The notes beneath the pieces are model-generated. The model ran no database searches, was not told the origin of the DNA, and saw nothing but the letters and a program-made list of their open reading frames with translations. Positions 1 through 57,604 of a DNA stretch of 64,000 nucleotides are shown here, piece after piece; the first letter of the stretch is position 1; each line of letters opens with the position of its first letter. This DNA comes from Seriola aureovittata (taxonomy: Eukaryota; Chordata; Actinopteri; Carangiformes; Carangidae). The translations under genes were made by a program, and so were the position numbers. The DNA is taken from NCBI RefSeq assembly GCF_021018895.1, contig NC_079384.1:5690140-5754139 (forward strand), written 5' to 3'.

Positions 1-3000
1 CTATGTCGTTTTTTCACTTTTTTTGTCATACCATCCTATGTTGTTTTTCTCACTTCTTAGGCCTCAATATACTATGTCGTCTTTATACCTCACTATATTA
101 TGACGTCTTTTGATGTTTTTATGCCTTAATACACTGTGCCATTTTTTCATTTTTTTTGCCATACTATACTATGTCGTTTTTTCACTTTTTTTGGCATACT
201 ATCCTATGTTGTTTTTCTCATTTTTTAGGCCTTATTATGCTATGACATGTGTGTACCTTACGATATTATGACGTTTTTTGATGTTTTTATGCCTTAATAT
301 ACTAGGCCATTTTTTCATTTTTTTGCCATACTATACTATGTTGTTTTTTCATTTTTTTGGCATACTATCCTATGTTGTTTTTCTCTTTTTTTAGGCCTTA
401 TTATGCTATGACATGTGTATACCTTACAATATTATGACGTTTTTTGATGTTTTTATGCCTTAATATACTAGGCCATTTTTTCATTTTTTTGCCATACTAT
501 ACTATGTCGTTTTTTCACTTTTTTGGCATACTATCCTATGTTGTTTTTTTGTCATTTTTTAGGCCTTATTATGCTATGACATCTGTATACCTTACAATAT
601 TATGACGTTTTTTGATGTTTTTATGCCTTAATTTACTAGGCCATTTTTCCATTTTTTTCCCCATACTATACTATGTTTTTTTTTCACTTTTTTGGCATAC
701 TATCCTATATCATTTTCTCACTTTTTAGTCCTTAATATACTATGACGTCTTTATACCTCACCATATTGTAACATCTTTTGATGTTTTTATGCCTTAATAC
801 ACTATGCCATTTTTTCACTTTTTTGCCATACTATACTATGTCGTTTTTTCACTTTTTTTGTCATACCATCCTATGTTGTTTTTCTCACTTCTTAGGCCTC
901 AATATACTATGTCGTCTTTATACCTCACTATATTATGACGTCTTTTGATGTTTTTATGCCTTAATACACTGTGCCATTTTTTCACTTTTTTGGCATACTA
1001 TCCTATGTTGTTTTTCTCATTTTTTAGGCCTTATTATGCTATGACATGTGTGTACCTTACAATATTATGACGTTTTTTGATGTTTTTATGCCTTAATATA
1101 CTAGGCCATTTTTTCATTTTTTTGCCATACTATACTATGTCGTTTTTTCACTTTTTTGGCATACTATCCTATGTTGTTTTTTTGTCATTTTTTAGGCCTT
1201 ATTATGCTATGACATCTGTATACCTTACAATATTATGACGTTTTTTGATGTTTTTATGCCTTAATTTACTAGGCCATTTTTCCATTTTTTTCCCCATACT
1301 ATACTATGTCGTTTTTTCACTTTTTTGGCATACTATCCTATATCATTTTCTCACTTTTTAGTCCTTAATATACTATGACGTCTTTATACCTCACCATATT
1401 ATAACATCTTTTGATGTTTTTATGCCTTAATACACTATGCCATTTTTTCATTTTTTTTGGCATACTATCCTATGTTGTTTTTTTGTCATTTTTTAGGCCT
1501 TATTATGCTATGACATCTGTATACCTTACAATATTATGACGTTTTTTGATGTTTTTATGCCTTAATTTACTAGGCCATTTTTCCATTTTTTTCCCCATAC
1601 TATACTATGTCGTTTTTTCACTTTTTTGGCATACTATCCTATATCATTTTCTCACTTTTTAGGTCTTGATATACAATGACATCTGTATACCTCACCATAT
1701 TATGACATCTTTTGATGTTTTTATGCCTTAATACACTATGCCATTTTTTCATTTTTTTTGGCATACTATACTATGTCGTTATTTAAATTTTTTGGCATAC
1801 TATCTTATATCGTTTTCTCACTTTTTAGGCCTTGATATAAAATGACATCTGTATACCTTTCTATAATATGACATTTTTTTGACGTTTTCATACATTAATA
1901 CACTATGTCATTTTTTCACTTTTTCGCAATACTATACTATGTAATTTTTCTCACTTTTTAGGCCTCAATATACTATGACGTCTTTATACCTCACTATATT
2001 ATGACGTCTTTTGATGTTTTTATGCCTTAATACACTATGCCATTTTTTCACTTTTTTGCCATACTATACTATGTCGTTTTTTCACTTTTTTTGCCGTACT
2101 ATCCTATATCATTTTCTCACTTTTTAGGCCTTAATATACTATGACGTCTTTATACCTCACCATATTATGACATCTTTTGATGTTTTTATGCCTTAATACA
2201 CTATGCCATTTTTTCATTTTTTTTGGCATACTATACTGTGTCGTTTTTTCACTTTTTTTGGCATACTATCCTATGTTGTTTTTTTGTCATTTTTTAGGCC
2301 TTAATATGCTATGACATGTGTTTACCTTACAATATTATGACGTTTTTTGATGTTTTTATGCCTTAATATACTAGGCGATTTTTCCATTTTTTTTCCCATA
2401 CTATACTATGTCGTTTTTTCACTTTTTTTGGCATACTATCCTATGTTGTTTTTTTCATTTTTTAAGCCTTATTATGCTATGACATGTGTATACCTTACAA
2501 TATTATGACGTTTTTTGATGTTTTTATGCCTTAATATACTAGGCCATTTTTTCATTTTTTTGCCATACTATACTATGTTGTTTTTTCATTTTTTTGGCAT
2601 ACTATCCTATGTTGTTTTTCTCATTTTTTAGGCCTTATTATGCTATGACATGTGTATACCTTACAATATTATGACGTTTTTTGATGTTTTTATTCCTTAA
2701 TATACTAGGCCATTTTTTCATTTTTTTGCCATACTATACTATGTCGTTTTTCACTTTTTTGGCATACTATCCTATGTTGTTTTTTTGTCATTTTTTAGGC
2801 CTTATTATGCTATGACATCTGTATACCTTACAATATTATGACGTTTTTTGATGTTTTTATGCCTTAATTTACTAGGCCATTTTTCCATTTTTTTCCCCAT
2901 ACTATACTATGTCGTTTTTTCACTTTTTTTGCCGTACTATCCTATATCATTTTCTCACTTTTTAGGCCTTAATATACTATGACGTCTTTATACCTCACCA

Positions 3001-3480
3001 TATTATGACATCTTTTGATGTTTTTATGCCTTAATACACTATGCCATTTTTTCATTTTTTTTGGCATACTATACTATGTCGTTTTTTTCATTTTTTTTGG
3101 CATACTATCCTATGTTGTTTTTTTGTCATTTTTTAGGCCTTAATATTCTATGACATGTGTTTACCTTACAATATTATGACGTTTTTTGATGTTTTTATGC
3201 CTTAATATACTAGGCGATTTTTCCATTTTTTTTCCATACTATACTATGTCGTTTTTTCACTTTTTAGGCCTTAATATACTATGACATCTGAATACCTTAC
3301 TATAATATGATGTTTTTTGACGTTTTCATACCTTAATACACTATGTTGTTTTTTCACTTTTTTGCCTTATAACATCATGACGTTTTATGTCTTACTATAC
3401 AATGATGTTTTTGACGTTTTATGCCTTACTATACTATGACTTTTTGTGCCTTAATATACTATGAAATTTTCATGCCTTTC
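1..3480. repeat. AT-rich tandem satellite array, ~167-bp monomer
   Basis: About 20 tandem copies of an AT-rich unit run from the left edge to about 3480, so the array is cut by the window border. The marker 'atgccttaat' recurs at 121, 289, 455, 623, 789 and 957, giving spacings of 166-168 bp. Each monomer is built from five related parts of 36, 35, 35, 34 and 27 bp around a core resembling 'atactatgtcgttttttcac'. One strand is strongly T-rich. Variant monomers recur at about 835-839 bp, five monomers. From about 3290 the copies decay and unique sequence begins near 3480. It contains no gene. Confidence 0.95.
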
Positions 3481-4967
3481 TTAATCTGGTCTCGTCCGGA
3501 CTGTCTGACTGTAGCAGTTTGGTCGTCTGAAGTGAGTGTGCTGGACACATTGCTCCTCTCCTCCTCCAACAGGATTCTGGGTGGTCTGCTGTGTTCGAAG
3601 GTCATGTTTTATTTTGCTTCTTTTTATAGCCTAATCTCTTCAACTGTACTTAAAACAGCTAACCCCAAACCAACAAACAAGATCCTTTGCATCTTTGTTT
3701 TCTTTTTCTCTCCGTTAACTCTTTGGGGTGTGTGTGTGTGTCCACTCTGTCAGACATTTAGTCAACAACGGGAAGTTTTGTAGATGCTATCTATAATGCT
3801 CTATAATCGCCATAAATTGTTTCCGTGTCTATAAAACAGGGGGATGTGTATTTTGAAGGGCTCTTAACAGGGCAATTGGAGGTCTCCCGTGAGGCGACAG
3901 AGGCCGAGAAAACAGCCTGAGGTCTGGCAGGCCTCTGTGTGTGGCCTCGTTGGTGCCGGAGAAACCTATAGACTCTACATGAGTGCGACATGGAGACATT
4001 AAAGCAGTGCTGTTTATTTCTGATAGGGTAATGAAGCAGCTAAAAGGTCAATGCTGTACTCAGTTTCAGGTTTTTAAAGTGGCTTAATTAAAAGCTGTAG
4101 TGCATATTGAAGCGTGAAAAGGACTCATTGGTCTTTGTGTCCTTGAATCTGTTTAATTTTTCCTCTTAGTCTTTATACATGAAACTCAGGTTTTGAAGTG
4201 CAGGTCAAATAAATGCCATGAAGGTGGTTGTAACCATGCAGGGTGCCAGGGCTGTTTTGAGGCCACTGAGGTCATGTCGTGGTTGGAGACATGTATTTTT
4301 TTTCTTCTGCTTTTAGGATTATGAATAAATGCATAAACACGTCTAAATACAAGTAGAAAGCTGTTGGGAAATAAATTATGCTGCCAATATAACTCAACAG
4401 CTAAAGGAGCACTCCACAGGGTTTACACATCAAGTTCAGTTAACAGAAAGTCTGAATTACAAACAGGACCTGTAAAATTTGTAAGACAAGGCTACTTAGA
4501 GGACAGGAAGGGTCTACTGACAGATGCTATCATGTTGCACTATGGGAAGCTTCAACCACATTGGACTTAAAGTTAAGATATCCAAGCTTCTGCTGCTCGA
4601 AACAATTGGTGACCCAATGGAGCAAACGTCCAAACGAGTTCTGTTTTCTTGAGCTGTTTTCTGAACTCTTAATACAGCATTTTGCACTTCAGGGTCAGCG
4701 TATCTAGCACGTTTGTTTTTTTTTTTTTTGTTTGATCAAAGTATCAGTTAATCTACACAACCATGTACCAGCTGTTAGCAGGGTTTTCATTTGGTACGTT
4801 TTTGTAATAAGCTCTCATGTTAGAGTCATGATTTACTTTAGAATAATCTCATATTTCCTCATACTGGTTTTTGCTTAACAAGTGCATACAGGATGCAAAA
4901 TGCTGCTTACACATGATGGATTAGCAATAAAAATCTAATGTAACAAACAATGGTCTAACACTCACAG

Positions 4968-5115
4968 TCTGTATTGAGAACTTTTACTTATGATACTTGT
5001 AAGTAGATTTTTCTAATAATACTTGTATTTTTATCTAAGGACATTTACTTGTAATAGAGTTTTTACATCATAGAATTCTTAATTAAGTTAAAGGGCATGA
5101 ATACTTCCACCACAC
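4968..5115 (+). repeat. dispersed teleost repeat fragment ('acttttactt ... ttccaccac' type)
   Basis: The sequence alternates acttttactt-like blocks with tttttctaataatacttgta and ends in 'gaatacttccaccac'. I recognise this as a common interspersed repeat end in teleost genomes. This copy is diverged and truncated. The family name is not certain from sequence alone. Confidence 0.6.
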
Positions 5116-5539
5116 TACGCACTACATTATTGGATTGACGTATTCAACTTTTTGCTTCAAACACTACAATCAACTGCAAATCAACAAATCTAAACTGACT
5201 TCATCAAACAAGAATCGACCAAAATGCTGAAATGACCTGAGCTCATTCAGCTGTCAGGAGCTGTCTGGGCTTGTTCGCTCCAGACAAGAAAAACAGATTC
5301 ACACAAAACTGTAAACACAGAGAGAAGCAGTGTAGAGGAGAAGAGGAGGTCATCGTATCAGGTTGGTTTGAACTGAGATCTGATAAGCACCTCATGGCTC
5401 ACTCCCATGACGAGGCTTCCTCTGGCGTCCTGTCTGCGGCCGGCCGCAGTGATTACAGCCCTTAGTTCTCCTCTGGTCACTCTCTGTCCCTTAGATGGTT
5501 GTCTCAGACGCCGCTTCCTCCATTCATAGCTCTGTCTGC

Positions 5540-5541
<2 letters not shown>

Positions 5542-5585
<44 letters not shown>
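5542..5585. repeat. (TG)22 microsatellite
   Basis: Uninterrupted TG dinucleotides over 44 bp. They open artificial frames on both strands. Confidence 0.97.
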
Positions 5586-5587
<2 letters not shown>

Positions 5588-6470
5588 ATGCATTTATGTA
5601 AACCAACCAAGTAGCTTTTCCGGGGGCTGTTCTGTGAGGAAAGGTTATCAAAACACAACAGTGCAGTGGGAACTGTAAACATGCATGTGCACAGAGTTGA
5701 GGCTGAGGGCCATTTTCCTTTGCACTGTACTGTGCAGCCATCCTCACTGCAAACATTCACTGTCAAATTACACCTGGTTATGTGCAGTGCCACAGATAAG
5801 AGCTCCTGAACACGCCTGTGTTCACCTGCGTATTTTTCCTGCACCAGTACCAACAATTCTGCCTTATTGGGTCTGTTGTGTTTATCTTGATTGGAGGTAA
5901 TAGCCCGCAGTAGCTGTGCTGCATTTTTCACAACAGGATGATTTTGTGTATTTACTCTAAGCTTTCAGAAAATGCTCCGTACAATGCTATAAAAAAAAAA
6001 CACTTTTCACAAACTCATAAGGAATCAGAAAGTTGCTCCATCTTATTCTTTACCACCACCAGCATTTCCACACCCACTGTCCCAGGGTTGCTAATTAAAT
6101 CCAGAACTGCAGGTCTGTGCAGTAGTACTATATTTTACTACAGCCCTGGAAGTGTGCGCTGTATTAAAGCTTGAAACAGACTGGACTCAATTAGACTGGA
6201 GTAGTAGTTGAACTGTTGAATGAAGGAGGAAACTCTTGTAATTCTTTCTGGTCTACAGACGAAGGTCGAATAAGGTCAAAGTAGTTACTGCAGTGGTTTC
6301 TAGAAAATTGCAGGTTCCACATTAAAACAGCACCCAAACAAACAGGATGGGTTTTATAAAACTCTAGGATGTTGTTGAACTATATGGATATACATTATCA
6401 GTACTTACATTATAAGTTCTTCACCTCCTAAAGAAAACACAGAGGCTCTATAATATTCTGCTCATTTTGT

Positions 6471-6476
6471 TTTATT
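6471..6476 (-). terminator. candidate distal fam20c polyadenylation signal AATAAA
   Basis: The minus strand reads gtgcAATAAAacaaaatgag, about 1.7 kb beyond the stop codon. A nearer AATAAA lies at 7474-7479. Which one is used cannot be decided without transcript data. Confidence 0.3.
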
Positions 6477-7449
6477 GCACTTTTAACCATGATGCAAAGA
6501 AATGAACAATAAAATCCACAGAAACAATGAGTTGATATAAAAAAAGAAGCATTTTCACCTCAAGAACACATCATCTAATGTTTCTCCATGGATCCACCCA
6601 TACGTCCATACACACTGTACTGACCTGATACAGGACTATGGAAACTTAGACTGCATAATAAAACCCTTATGGAAACAGATGGAGTCAGCACACACATATA
6701 TATGTAGACCTCCGCATCTTATTTATAGCTCGTACCTGGGAGAAGTTCAAACCTTTCTGCTATGAAACCAGACATTCAAGTATTTCTATCATTGCACAGG
6801 CACTAGATTTTTCCTACTGTATATATTAACTTTCAGCCAGTGACTGAATCGCTGACACCAACAGTTTAAGCTAACAGCTGTTGGTGATGAATGAAATATA
6901 CATCCTGAAAAATAATCTTTCCACAACAGCAACATCTGGACATCAAATATATTACAAAGAAACAATAATATAAAACTATTAGTGTCACATTTGGTTCTTG
7001 GTACCATAAACTTAAACCTCATATCCGTTGCATTGAAAGACTGAAATAAAAACAGTAGTTGGTTAAATGTTGTAAACAGAGGCACAGAGTTGCTCATCTG
7101 AATCTTACCAATACTTGTGGTGGCTGTAAACCAATTAAAAGCTTAAAAAGGGGTGAAATATGGAGATGGTTGGTTTTACTGAGAGGCACGGACCTGGCAG
7201 CTACTTTTGCACATGCTCAGTTTGCCCTCTTTTGGACAAATGAAGAAGTACACCTCTGTGATGTGAATTTCCATAGTTGTTTTTAACAGAAAAAAAAATG
7301 GTGCTGTGTTAGTATTCATCTCAAACAATAAATATGAATTTTAATAAATACTCTCTCAAGGACATTTATGGGCAAAATTAATGGACAAATCCAGGAGTAA
7401 ACCTGCACTCCAATCACATATTTCCATTCTGAATACCGATGGTAGAAGC

Positions 7450-8192
7450 TGAAACAGCTCAGCAGAAATAAAATTTATTTAAAAAAAAAAAAAAAAAAAA
7501 AGACACAATGCAATAAAACATTTTGCAGCAAAACTCAGAACATTATTTCGATAATTAAGACAACAGGAAATCAGCCTCCACCTCCTCCTCCACTGTGAAT
7601 GTTCAACCGAAACACTTGGAATACCAACAATACGTAGAAACACATAATTCAGCTTGTGAAGAGAGCGGAGGGGGAGGGTCGGGAGATTCTTTACAAGTCC
7701 CTCAGAATTCACTGAATTCAAAAAAGGGTCCTGAACGAGACAGAGAGAAGGCGTCTCTTGCAAGACTTTCATGGTTTGGTAATGCTGCGGTGGGTCGGTG
7801 GGTGTTTGGGTCAGCTGTGGTGATACTATCCTACACTAGAGTCAGGGTTGGATATTTTAAGGAGTCTAGGTGATGCGGGGGTGGTTCAGTTCTGTCTGGG
7901 CCAGAAGTCTTCGACATCACCTGCATCTGGAGCGTCAGCGCAGCTAAAGTCACTGCACTGTTTGTCAAAGTCCAGCCCTATCCAGCAGGCTTCCATTTCC
8001 AGACAGCTTATATTTACCTCAGGCAGGTGGGCTTCCCTGTAAGTTCAGCGAAAAATCAAGCCCTCTGGGGAATTCGCTACAGATGGAGCTCATCTGTGCC
8101 AGTTCAGTTTTAAAAGAAAGACTGGATCTGCTCAGTCCAGCCTCTTATCACCAGGGATTCAGTCCAATCCAGCTGCCAGCGCCCCCAGACAG
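7450..8192 (-). other. fam20c: probable fam20c 3' UTR (proximal form)
   Basis: This follows the TAG at 8193-8195 on the minus strand. It lacks conserved coding content and contains a minus-strand AATAAA at 7474-7479 that could end a UTR of roughly 0.7 kb. A 20-base A run (plus strand, 7481-7500) sits just upstream of that signal in transcript sense, as a U tract. The UTR could run on to the AATAAA at 6471-6476. The open frames here (7479-7772, 7595-7873, 7848-8042) show no protein similarity that I recognise. Confidence 0.45.
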
Positions 8193-53609
<45,417 letters not shown>

Positions 53610-53859
53610 GGTCTCCCTTTTGAGCAGATGTGAGTATTTACTGCAAATGATCAGCACGCAGATAAACAAGCTGACTACATCGCTGATGATGTTTATTAGA
53701 CTGGACGCCAATCTAATGAAATATACATTAAACACGTATGACCCATCTTCACTTGCCGTCTTGAGTAAAGGATTCAGTGTTCAGCCTTTGTATTTTCAAC
53801 ATCAGACTTCTGCTTTATTCGTGTCGGGGGTGTCCAGGCGAGATTTCACAAGCGCAAAA

Positions 53860-54530
53860 TCATCCGCAAGTGTCCAGGTAAAACAGGTCGAGTCGGTTCA
53901 GACCAGCGGTCGATTTGCGCAAGCCACATCCTCTTCACGCTGCCGCTTCCCCCCCTCTCCCGTCGACCACCAAATATTTCAGAAGGATTACAGAACAGCG
54001 GGCAAGTGAGTAGGATCCAAAAGAGGCTGTGACACGCGGGGAAACTGATCCATTAAACGAGTGTGTCCAAAGAGGTCCGAGTGCGCGCATCGGTCTCAAC
54101 CGTCCAGCCTCGATCCTGTGAGAGGGGGAGAGAGAGAGAGAGAGCAGCCGAGGATCAGCTGGGACGTCGGAGCGGAAAAAAAAGCTCTTCACATTTAAAT
54201 GTTTTTTTTTTTTTTTTAAGGGAAAGTCCCCGAAAAGTAGTCGACGTGTGTGCTCACATCCACCTCAGCGATCCAGCGATGCGTAATTCTGTCACATCTG
54301 GTCCCGACTAAAACCACCCGAGGCGAGCCATCGGAATAAACTGCACAGGTAACAGGAGACAGGAATCCTCCCGCAGGGCCGGGCAGCCTCTGGGAGCGCA
54401 GCGGGATAAGAGAATGCACCTCTTGTAGCATGTGTGAATCTGGGTGGGTGTGTTAAATATGATGGTGAAGCCAGGACTAGATCCTGCCTTTGCGCAGCGT
54501 CACCGTGCGCAGATTGGCTGAGAGGAGAGA
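53860..54530 (-). promoter_or_regulatory. candidate fam20c promoter and 5' UTR region (CpG-enriched)
   Basis: Upstream of the ATG, the sequence from about 53.86 to 54.53 kb is richer in G+C and in CpG than its surroundings (for example gtcgagtcggttc, gtgcgcgcatcgg, cagcgcagcggg-like stretches). I see no clear TATA box at a plausible position. The start of transcription cannot be placed from sequence alone. Confidence 0.4.
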
Positions 54531-54558
54531 GAGAGAGCGAGAAAGAGAGAGCGAGGGG

Positions 54559-54592
<34 letters not shown>
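54521..54592. repeat. (GA)n-rich tract
   Basis: GAGA units with GCGAG and GGGGG interruptions, about 0.9 kb upstream of the fam20c start codon. Confidence 0.9.
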
Positions 54593-54741
54593 GTCACTGC
54601 GACCATGTGAAGCATATAACTGCTTGTCTGTATTCCTCTTGGAATAAATCCTCCCTGCACATCCCGGCTGCGCAAGAAGAGGGCGTCTTTCGACTGGCCA
54701 ATATTCAGTGTGGCTCACACGCAGCAGCAAAGCTCTTTTTT

Positions 54742-54768
54742 GGGGGGGTGGGGTGGTGGGGGGGGGGA
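54742..54768 (+). other. G-run cluster with G-quadruplex potential
   Basis: G7-T-G4-TGGT-G10 on the plus strand, about 1.1 kb upstream of the fam20c ATG and on the template strand for the gene. Confidence 0.55.
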
Positions 54769-55319
54769 TTCATCTGCTGGAATCCCTCTGAAATGTCTCC
54801 TCCGGGACGAGTCAATCCATCGATGATACATTAGACAGGCCTATTAGACCGCTCATCAGTCTGAGGATCCAGTTCCATCCTGCTCTGCTGCCACTCAGCA
54901 GCAATCACATCTTCAATAATGTTTAAAGGCTGCATGAAATGAAAACCACACAGCACCTTTCAGCACTAAAGGGGGGAAGAAAAAAAAAACGGACTCACGC
55001 TTGTAGGGAATTAAACAGACTCCATGCTTTTTTTTGCCGCTCTGTGACCTCTAACCTATAAACCACATCAAGCACATATAGCAGATAAATTACCAGGAGA
55101 GCAGCTCTCTCCAATATGCAGTCAGTGGACTAATGTTTCTTTTTTACGGCTAATTGGCAGCAGCGTTGTGGCTGCATCCACGCTTCCCAGTGGCTGTAAA
55201 TAGGCAGGAGGCTCAGGGTAATAAACTGCTTGCATTTCTTAGTATGGCATATATACATGAGTAACTGATCACTCTGTCCGTGATTACCTCCCTAGATTAG
55301 TTTATAATTAAAAAGAGCC

Positions 55320-55320
<1 letters not shown>

Positions 55321-55354
<34 letters not shown>

Positions 55355-55372
55355 AGGGAGGGAGGGAGGGAG
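55321..55372. repeat. (GA)n-(GGGA)n compound microsatellite
   Basis: GA dinucleotides pass into six GGGA units. Confidence 0.95.
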
Positions 55373-55515
55373 ATGGCGGTGGCTGTTGTGTTAAACATAA
55401 CACATCCACAAGAGAGAAGTGGAGATGGTTTAAGATGGTCTCAAAGAAGTTGATATTAACAACAGCAGCGTAGAGAACTTTGCTAATCTCAGGCTTTAAA
55501 TTGTGTGTTCGAGTG

Positions 55516-55548
55516 CGTGTGTGTGTTTGTGTGTGTGTGTGTGTGTGT
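55516..55548. repeat. (TG)n microsatellite
   Basis: TG tract with one TTTG break. Confidence 0.92.
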
Positions 55549-56391
55549 CTGTGGTGATACAGCCAGTGTCAGGTGTTAAACTTGTGTCCCTTGTGTCAGA
55601 CATACAGGATGTAGTCATCTTTTCCCCTAAATTACGGCGTAATGGAGGGTTTACAAACATAAGACACACTGACCATTGACATTTCGGGGGCCTTTTAACA
55701 GTGACCGATTCCCAACAAAGCAAAAAAAGGTCCATCAGATTGCCTCCTCTAGTGTTTGATGTCAGTGATAGCGCGAGTGTGGAAGACAAAGTGATGCTTG
55801 TTGCCTCCCCAGATCTCACGCCAGCCCGCTGTAGCCTGTGGCCTACTAGCCTGAGGTGAAACAAGCAGAGATGAATGTGTATTGATGTCAGTCAGACATG
55901 GATCTCAGCAGTCGATGGGTCAATGGTTCCTCACAAGGCCTGTCTTGTGCAATTGTAGCTGAGGACTGCTCGATTCCCTGCGCTCGTTCTCGCCGTCGGG
56001 CTGTTATGTCAACACATTTTTTTTTATTTTTTTTACTCTCATTTTATCCGCTGTCAAATGACATTAGCACTTCAGATGTGGTAATAGGAGCGGACTGTTG
56101 TGAGATGACAATTTGCAACTCCAAATTAATAATCTCATTCTGTTGCTGGGCAGAAATACAAGCTATCATGACAAAGGCACGGCGCAAGAAAACAACAAAT
56201 CCACAGACGCAAGGATCCAAACTCTGACACTTCCTGTGTGACATTTCCCCCTTTTGCCTGCAAGCCTCTCTGACAGATTTCCTTTTGATTACAATCTGTG
56301 ACATAAGCAACTGATTGAGAAACACATCCTCCAATATCCTGTATGACAACAGTGTTAAAAGCACCTAGACCTTGCACAGACAGGATCAGGA

Positions 56392-56433
56392 AGAAGAGGA
56401 GGAGGAGGAGGAGGAGGAGGAGGAGGAGGAGGG
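56392..56433. repeat. (GGA)n trinucleotide repeat
   Basis: About 13 GGA/GAA units. Confidence 0.95.
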
Positions 56434-56829
56434 CAGGGCACCCTAACAGATAGCTGACTACAGCACAGGTCGTAAATACACAAGATTTATGTCCTCTACA
56501 CTTCACAGTGTCTCTCAGTGAGATAGCACAAGGGGGGGGGTGGCAAGATAGCACTATCCGTGTTCCTATCTGCACTCTCGCTGTGAAGGGTGAGGTTCGC
56601 TACTGTACAAAGTCTTCCGAACACATTCAGGCCAGAGGTGATCCAAGCTGAAATGAAAAATGACATTTTCATTCTGTTGGCTGATATTCCACATCATAAA
56701 CACACCTCTATTCCATGTGAAAAAAAATCATATTCCTACATCACAATATCATTATTTTGTCTCGTAGCGATTATTTTCACCAAGGCTTTGTGGCGCACCA
56801 GACAATCACAAAGAACACACACAGGATTG

Positions 56830-56885
56830 GTTGCATCCCAGTGGCTTAGTTTATTCATTATGAAGGATGAGGAAGTTATGACAGC
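56830..56885 (+). repeat. diverged unnamed dispersed repeat, copy 2
   Basis: Matches 20738-20800, starting with the exact 17-base block gttgcatcccagtggct, in the same strand sense. Confidence 0.4.
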
Positions 56886-57557
56886 GCGATGCATTTTAAA
56901 AGTTGCAAAATCTTTTGAAAAAAAATCCCCTTGTTGGATTTTATCTCTCACTAACTTCCTGTCTCAGGTAGGAGTGTGTCAAATATAGAAGGAAATGTTT
57001 TTTGTTTTTTGTTTTTCATGTAACTGTATGACAGTAACAATACACAGCTCATCTGATTTCTTATGCGAGATGCAGCTGGTATAAAGATTACTTATTGTAC
57101 GATTTTAGCAGCAGGTGTAACCATGGCAGCACTGGGTAAATCGCACAAGGCTTTACAAATGTACCATGTTAAAATAAAATGTCACCCTGAAGATGTGTGG
57201 AAATAAAATGCTGACAGTTGTTTATCATTCCATGAAATGAATGAATAAATAAATAAATAAATAAAAGCGAGAGCAGGTTGGAAGTCGAACCGAGGCATGG
57301 ACGCCTTCGCTTCACATCCTTCTGCCATTCACACATGCCCCTGTATGGCCAGCGCTCCACATGCATTGTCTGAGTAAATTCATTTGTCTGAATTTGCCCT
57401 TGGTGTGACCAGGGCTGAGTGCGGAACAACACTAATTTCCATCCCTGAGCAGCGCCACACTCACTGCATCTGATACGGCGCATTTGAATGGATATTACAG
57501 ATAACAATGCCCTCTGTTGGCCCCAATAAGCCTCACGCTGCTCCTCCATCTCCTTGA

Positions 57558-57604
57558 CCCTCCTCCTCCTCTTCCTCCTCCTCCTCATCCTCATCCTCCT
57601 CCTC
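57558..57604. repeat. (TCC)n / (CTC)n imperfect repeat
   Basis: TCC and CTTCCTCC units, interrupted by CAT. The minus-strand frame reads Arg/Met-rich and is not a gene. Confidence 0.9.

Larger units (their letters stand above)
3481..6470. other. gene-free flank between satellite and fam20c 3' end
   Basis: Mixed-composition sequence with no reading frame that looks conserved and no splice-consistent exon. It holds one (TG)n tract and one dispersed-repeat fragment, both listed separately. The open frames at 3421-3783, 4364-4570 and 5358-5931 have no recognisable protein content; the last is opened by the (TG)n run. Confidence 0.6.

Noticed and set aside
1..3480. CRISPR-like array
   Set aside because: The repeats are head-to-tail without unique spacers and the DNA is vertebrate; it is a satellite.
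3421..3783. 120-codon frame at the satellite edge
   Set aside because: It starts within decayed satellite and has no recognisable protein content.
53610..53735. N-terminal extension of fam20c by 42 residues with a second hydrophobic stretch
   Set aside because: The extended frame begins with GTG, not ATG, and no in-frame ATG exists between the stop at 53781-53783 and 53609.
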